Positions 59,119 through 64,000 of a stretch of DNA of 64,000 bases are shown here, piece by piece. A program made the position numbers and the translations under genes. The stretch covers positions 62,001-126,000 of the forward strand of contig JAKLJG010000008.1 of the NCBI GenBank assembly GCA_023151255.1, read 5' to 3'. Under the pieces are notes generated by a model. That model did not search any database. It was given only the letters and a program-made list of their open reading frames with translations, and was not told the DNA's origin. The stretch is from Cyclobacteriaceae bacterium (lineage in GTDB: Bacteria; Bacteroidota; Bacteroidia; Cytophagales; Cyclobacteriaceae). Position 1 is the stretch's first letter, and each line of letters opens with the position of its first letter.

Positions 59119-61020
59119 CTATTGATTTTGAGGCAACCATACGGTGAAGGTTGTACCCTGGCCCGGTGTGCTTTGAACATGTATTTTGCCGTTATGCATA
59201 CCAACCATTTCACGGCAAAGCATCAGGCCGAGGCCGGTGCCCCGTTCACCACCGGTACCCCGTTGGGTTTTCATTTCGCTAACATTGAAGAGGTTTTCAA
59301 CCTGTTTGGCAGTCATGCCAATACCGGTATCGGTAACCACTAATTCAATGGCGCCATCTGTGGTTTCGGCAGTTACAGTTACACTTCCACCGGCATGGGT
59401 ATATTTAATAGCATTGTGTACCAGGTTGCGTAGTATCAGGTCTATTTGATTTCGGTCGGCCATCATACTGATACCGGCCGGCACATTATTAACCAGTGTA
59501 ATTGATTTAGCATGAGCAGCATCGGCAAAAAGGGTAAAGCACCGGGTTACCAATTCGTGTGTTGCCTGGCGGGTAGGGTTGAAGGTAAATCCACTTAACT
59601 GGGAATGCCCCCATTGTAACAGGTTTTCGAGGGTTTCATTCGTACCAACAACCAGGTGGTTTAATTTGGGAGCAAAGAGTTTAAACTCTTCCTCACTGAT
59701 TTCATTGCGCAGCAACATGCCCAGTAAACCTTTCAGGCTTACCAGCGGGCTGCGTAAGTCATGACCGATGATGGAGAAGAATTTATCCTTAATGTCGTTG
59801 GCTTGTTTAAGTTTTTCATTTTGCGTTTCAATCTCTTCATTTTTTTCCTTCAGTACCTTATTGGCTTGTTGCCGTAGCCGGTTGTTTCGCAACACCAATC
59901 CGATAATGGCTGCCATCATAATAAAGGTTACGGCAAAGCCAATACTGAAGATAAGTTGCTCCCTGCGAGCCTGCTCATTGGCTTGTTCTAATTCAACTAT
60001 TCGGGCTTCCCTTTTTTCTTCCTCAAACTTCAGTTTGGCCATCAGGGCTTTTTGTGAAGTTTCCCAATTTACAAGTGAGTCTTTCAGTTGTGTATATCCA
60101 ATGTAGTTCTGTAAGGCTTGTTGAAAATCTCCAAGGTTGGCATAGGCTTTCGAAAGCCCCAGGTAAGATTCTTTAAGTACTTCACGAAGATTAAGTTGCC
60201 TGCTTTCGTTGGCAGCTTCCCTAAAATAGCTTAGCGCAATTTTATGCTGACCCTGTTGCAGGTATATATTGCCAATAAGCGATTTGTTGTACGACATTAC
60301 TGCAAAATCTTTCACTTTTTCTGCCTCCCTGATGGAGCGGTTAAGGAATTTGAGCGCTGAATCGGCTTGATCCTGCTGCATATAGATAAGGCCCTTGCTG
60401 TTATAGTTAAAACTCAGCAATTGCTTATCGTTTAGCGAATCAGATAAATATATTCCCCGGTCGGCTAAACGGTGTGCCTCTTCCAGATTTTGATTGGTGC
60501 TTGCATAAATCCATGTAATATTTCCACAAAAGGCAGCTATGTTGCGCTTATCATCCAACCGCTGATAAATGGCCAATGCATTTAGCTGGTATTGTAGGGC
60601 TTGGTCATACTGCTTTAGGCCGAAGGTGTGAATGTTTCCCAAAACCCGGTAGGCGAGGGCCATGCCCAGTGAGTCCTGCTGTTTAAGGGCCAGTTTCAAT
60701 GATTCGGTGATTAGCTCAACAGCACGTGCATAGTTGCTCTGTCTGAACTCATATTCGCCCAGGCGATTCAGGGCAAGTATTTCACCATGGGGGTAAGCAG
60801 TTTTTCGCGCAAGTTCAAGCGCCTCGTTAGCATACCAGTTGGCCTGGTCGGGTTGATAGGCGAGGTAGCGGTTAGAGAGATCGTTCAGAATATCAATTCG
60901 TGTTTTTGTTGTTGTTGATCCTCCAAGTTCCCGTTTCAGGCTGTCAATTGCCGGTAACTGTGCCAAGGCATGCCCAACAAACAACCAACACACCACAACA
61001 AAAAGCCTGTTTTTATCCAC
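59119..61020 (-). CDS. TPR-containing sensor histidine kinase
   Basis: Signal peptide, N-terminal TPRs, TM segment, H-box 'FFSIIGHDLRSPLVSLKGLLGML', N/G boxes 'LILRNLVHNAIKYTHAGG', 'VTDTGIGM', 'GERGTGLGLMLCREMV'. Confidence 0.93.
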   Translation of the reverse strand: MDKNRLFVVVCWLFVGHALAQLPAIDSLKRELGGSTTTKTRIDILNDLSNRYLAYQPDQANWYANEALELARKTAYPHGEILALNRLGEYEFRQSNYARAVELITESLKLALKQQDSLGMALAYRVLGNIHTFGLKQYDQALQYQLNALAIYQRLDDKRNIAAFCGNITWIYASTNQNLEEAHRLADRGIYLSDSLNDKQLLSFNYNSKGLIYMQQDQADSALKFLNRSIREAEKVKDFAVMSYNKSLIGNIYLQQGQHKIALSYFREAANESRQLNLREVLKESYLGLSKAYANLGDFQQALQNYIGYTQLKDSLVNWETSQKALMAKLKFEEEKREARIVELEQANEQARREQLIFSIGFAVTFIMMAAIIGLVLRNNRLRQQANKVLKEKNEEIETQNEKLKQANDIKDKFFSIIGHDLRSPLVSLKGLLGMLLRNEISEEEFKLFAPKLNHLVVGTNETLENLLQWGHSQLSGFTFNPTRQATHELVTRCFTLFADAAHAKSITLVNNVPAGISMMADRNQIDLILRNLVHNAIKYTHAGGSVTVTAETTDGAIELVVTDTGIGMTAKQVENLFNVSEMKTQRGTGGERGTGLGLMLCREMVGMHNGKIHVQSTPGQGTTFTVWLPQNQ

Positions 61021-61188
61021 GCTGAAAAATACTTAAACATTCGTAAAAAGAAGAATTGCACATTTGAATCTGGTATTTAATTACATTCAATTAACCGAAA
61101 TATTCCATCTACCAGGAATTCCGCTTCAAAATCAGTGCATTATTTTGCCATTTACCTGTGTTGACTTATTGACAGCCGGTTGGATAGA

Positions 61189-61959
61189 TTATTCTTCTTC
61201 TATTCCCCAGCAAGGCAGGCACAGTTTGCTTTCAAGGTTGCTTTCAATCTCATCAGGTAGGGCCGGAAAAAAGTTGATACCTGTAATGCGTTCTAAACTG
61301 TCAATGGTAACGGCAAAGTGTTTAAGCGGCAGGTTTGATTTTTCATTGGACAAAATGAATGCAATTGCCTTTTGATTTTGATAACGGTACACCAGGAGTG
61401 CTTTATAAAAATAGGCCGGTACACTCACCCGGTTTGGACCGATAACCGGAAGATTATCGGATAATACCGGACCTGTAACAATAAAAACTGCCGTGTCTTG
61501 TTGTGCCCAGGTGCGTGCCTGTTCTTCCAGTCGTTTCCAGATGCCGCGGTTAAATGAAGGAACCTGCGGGCTGATGTTGCTGAAGTAAAATGATTCCTTC
61601 ATGGCTTCGGCCGACCAGCTCATATCGGCAGCAGGGGCCAGGTGGCCGCGATCGTAACCGCTGCCTTTGTAGTCGGCTTGTGTGGCGGTACCTGTGTTAA
61701 TTTTTGGATCAGGTAAAAATTTGTCGGATCGCTCAACTCCTTTTTGTGTTTCTTCCAAGGTTAACTCATAGGCAACCCAATTTGCTTGTTCGTGTATTTC
61801 GTTGTACACCAGGCTGAAGCCCGTGTGTTGAATCAGCTCTTCGCCAGTTTGCAGCAGGGGGATTTCCAACCCCGGGGGGTTGTCCACATTCACACTTTTA
61901 ACTGACGAACACATACTCATAAGCAGAATTACCACAACGCAAACAACTTTCTTATTCAT
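61189..61959 (-). CDS. DNA/RNA non-specific endonuclease (NUC1 family), secreted lipoprotein
   Basis: 'GSGYDRGHLAPAADMSWSAEAMKESFYFSNISPQVPSFNRGIWKRLEEQARTWA' with DRGH motif; lipobox LLMSMC. Confidence 0.93.
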   Translation of the reverse strand: MNKKVVCVVVILLMSMCSSVKSVNVDNPPGLEIPLLQTGEELIQHTGFSLVYNEIHEQANWVAYELTLEETQKGVERSDKFLPDPKINTGTATQADYKGSGYDRGHLAPAADMSWSAEAMKESFYFSNISPQVPSFNRGIWKRLEEQARTWAQQDTAVFIVTGPVLSDNLPVIGPNRVSVPAYFYKALLVYRYQNQKAIAFILSNEKSNLPLKHFAVTIDSLERITGINFFPALPDEIESNLESKLCLPCWGIEEE

Positions 61960-61984
61960 GGTATTTTGTACCTTTATCAGCAGA

Positions 61985-61992
61985 CAAAGATA
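61985..61992 (-). promoter_or_regulatory. Bacteroidota -7 element for the endonuclease gene
   Basis: Minus strand TATCTTTG (exact TAnnTTTG) 26 nt upstream of ATG 61959; no clear -33 TTTG found. Confidence 0.4.
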
Positions 61993-62001
61993 GGATCGTG
62001 T

Positions 62002-62484
62002 ATGACCAGACTTCTGATTTCAGCGGCAATTATTCTTAGCGCTCCTTCGCTACTGGCGCAGGAGGTTCCATTTAAGCCTGATTCAGAATTTGAATTACAC
62101 ATCAGCATGAACTTTAAAGTACGCCCACCAGCTGATGTAACTAAAATTAAGATTGAAGAGACTTTTGGCGAATACGAAAAGCGAACCAGCAACACCCCGC
62201 TGCCATTCGTTATACTTTTGCTTAATGTTGTTAAGGCCAGTGAAGAAGAAGTTCGCTTGTCGGTATCCAAAAATGGCAAAGCGTATTATTCCCGAAAGGT
62301 TGAAACCGGAAAGGATGTGAAGCTGGACATCGGGTTTTCTGATGACATTAAAGATCGCACAATAGAGCATGAATATGAGATTACCTTTTTTACAGATCGT
62401 AAAAAGCCCGTGAGCCGTATTCTCATCTACTTTAGCGAAGAAGGCGATTACCTGGTAAACGGGGTAAAACGCGGACGAATATAA
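62002..62484 (+). CDS. Hypothetical secreted protein
   Basis: 'MTRLLISAAIILSAPSLLAQEVPFKPDSEFELHI...' signal peptide favours ATG 62002 over the 61966 start in the ORF track. Confidence 0.75.
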   Translation: MTRLLISAAIILSAPSLLAQEVPFKPDSEFELHISMNFKVRPPADVTKIKIEETFGEYEKRTSNTPLPFVILLLNVVKASEEEVRLSVSKNGKAYYSRKVETGKDVKLDIGFSDDIKDRTIEHEYEITFFTDRKKPVSRILIYFSEEGDYLVNGVKRGRI

Positions 62485-62591
62485 ATAACCTATCGGCCTC
62501 TTGTCCGGCTTCCTGGCAAATCATATAACAAGTAATCACCCTGTATCCTGATTGACTTTTTATCCGTTAATTCGCAAAAAAAAATCGTTGC

Positions 62592-64000
62592 ATGAGATTT
62601 ATTCGAGTTATTGTTTTGACCATTCTGCCGTTACTTACTCTTTCCCAGTCACGCCAACCAGATGCGAGTCAGATCAGGCTAAAACTTAAGAAGCTGAACT
62701 TTCTGGGGTCGGTGTTGTATGTGGCGGCACACCCTGATGATGAGAATACCCGGGTAATTGCGTACCTGGCTAACGAGCGGCTGGCCACAACAGCGTATCT
62801 TTCGATGACCCGTGGTGATGGCGGCCAAAACCTGATTGGCCCTGAGATTCGCGATGAACTTGGGGTTATCCGCACGCAGGAGTTGCTCGCAGCGCGGAGA
62901 ATTGATGGCGGGCTCCAGTTTTTTACCCGCGCCAATGATTTCGGATTTTCAAAAAATGTTAACGAAACGCTGGCTACCTGGAGTAAGGATGAGATTCTAT
63001 CCGATGTGGTCAGGATATTCCGGCAATTTCAGCCGGATGTGGTGCTAAACCGTTTTCCGCCCAACGAACGTGCCGGCCATGGCCATCATACTGCTTCGGC
63101 TGTCCTGTCGCTCGAAGCATTTGATTTATCGGGCTCATCCGCGGCTTTTCCCGAACAATTAAAAACCTTACCGGTGTGGCAACCCAAACGGATTTACATG
63201 AACACCGGACGTTTTTTTAATAACACAATCAATGAAAACACTCCGGGTGTAACCGTACTGAATGTAGGCGGCTATAACGCACTGTTGGGCCAGTCGTATG
63301 CCGAGATAGCCGCCACCAGCCGCAGCCAGCATAAAAGCCAGGGATTCGGCTCACCCGGTCGCAGAGGCGATGCCAACGAATTTTTTGAACTGGCCAAAGG
63401 CGAGCCTGCTACGAAAGATATCTTTGAAGGAATCAATACAACATGGACACGTATAAAAGGCGGAGAAAAAATTATTCCGCTTGTTGATAAAGCTTTGAAG
63501 GACTTTAATCCGGAACAGCCTCATCTTATCGTTAACCAGTTGCTTCAGATTCGCAAGGCGATAGAAACCTTGGAGCACGGCATATGGAAGACCAGAAAAC
63601 TTAATGAGGTGAATCAGCTTATTCAGGATTGCCTTGGCCTGTTTGCCGAAGTAACATCAAACCAATACTGGATTGCCCCCGGTGAAAACCTCACGGCTTC
63701 GTTTGAAATTATCAACAGGTCGCCTACTAATGTAAAATTGAACACCATCCGTGGCAACGGACTCGCTTACGACACGCTTATTAATACATTGCTGAAAAAC
63801 AACACGCCCCTGCTTTTCAAAACAAAGCAAAACGTTAACGCTGTAGCATACTCTGATCCGTACTGGCTGCGCGAACCGCACTCGAAGGGATTGTTTACTG
63901 TAACTGACTTAAACCTGATCGGCAAACCAGAAAATGACCGGCCCCTTTGCGTTACCCTTACCTTTTCTATAAACGATGAACCACTTACCATACAAGCCCC
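62592..64000 (+). CDS. PIG-L/LmbE-family deacetylase, secreted, truncated by window end
   Basis: Open frame from ATG 62592: signal 'MRFIRVIVLTILPLLTLSQ', then 'GSVLYVAAHPDDENTRVIAYLANERLATTAYLSMTRGDGGQNLIGPEIRDELGVIRTQELLAARRIDGG', 'RAGHGHHTASAVLSLEAFD'. Missing from the ORF track because it has no stop in the window. Confidence 0.92.
   Translation, partial: MRFIRVIVLTILPLLTLSQSRQPDASQIRLKLKKLNFLGSVLYVAAHPDDENTRVIAYLANERLATTAYLSMTRGDGGQNLIGPEIRDELGVIRTQELLAARRIDGGLQFFTRANDFGFSKNVNETLATWSKDEILSDVVRIFRQFQPDVVLNRFPPNERAGHGHHTASAVLSLEAFDLSGSSAAFPEQLKTLPVWQPKRIYMNTGRFFNNTINENTPGVTVLNVGGYNALLGQSYAEIAATSRSQHKSQGFGSPGRRGDANEFFELAKGEPATKDIFEGINTTWTRIKGGEKIIPLVDKALKDFNPEQPHLIVNQLLQIRKAIETLEHGIWKTRKLNEVNQLIQDCLGLFAEVTSNQYWIAPGENLTASFEIINRSPTNVKLNTIRGNGLAYDTLINTLLKNNTPLLFKTKQNVNAVAYSDPYWLREPHSKGLFTVTDLNLIGKPENDRPLCVTLTFSINDEPLTIQA

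Overview
The window looks like a Bacteroidota (Cytophagales-like) chromosome segment. This rests on SusC/SusD, Bacteroidota-type TAnnTTTG promoters, a 287-aa principal sigma factor, and bshB1. From left to right: (i) the 3' end of a susC gene, a susD gene and a strong terminator, then an ~19-kb same-strand directon of 11 tightly packed genes. These are three giant FG-GAP/VCBS + ASPIC/UnbV paralogs, a small lipoprotein, a secreted GH65-like enzyme, a vanadium-haloperoxidase/PAP2 protein, a DUF3179 protein, an MFS sugar transporter, a GH13 alpha-glucosidase, a ROK kinase and a PfkB kinase. (ii) A candidate 3-keto-sugar oxidation module: GMC oxidoreductase, gluconate-dehydrogenase-subunit-3-like protein, Gfo/Idh/MocA, two xylose-isomerase-like TIM barrels and a cytochrome c lipoprotein. 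(iii) An alpha-glucan block: GH13, GlgE, a TreS-maltokinase fusion, GlgB and GH57/DUF3536. (iv) A pgi-pfkA-ROK glycolytic operon on the minus strand. (v) Housekeeping genes: tRNA-Met, lptF-like, rpsO, pnp, the sigma factor, trxB, bshB1, pdxH, yqgE and a DUF349 protein. (vi) A tRNA-Thr(TGT) gene preceded by two tandem ~87-bp tRNA-Thr-derived units. Each unit carries a perfect 20-bp palindrome (CCTGCCTGCCGGCAGGCAGG) at the same site in the tRNA body, and both lie between a consensus promoter and the intact tRNA. I consider this the most unusual feature in the window. (vii) A TPR histidine kinase, a NUC1-type endonuclease and a PIG-L deacetylase that runs off the right edge. I saw no CRISPR array, transposase or prophage. 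All assignments come from reading the translations; no database search was run.
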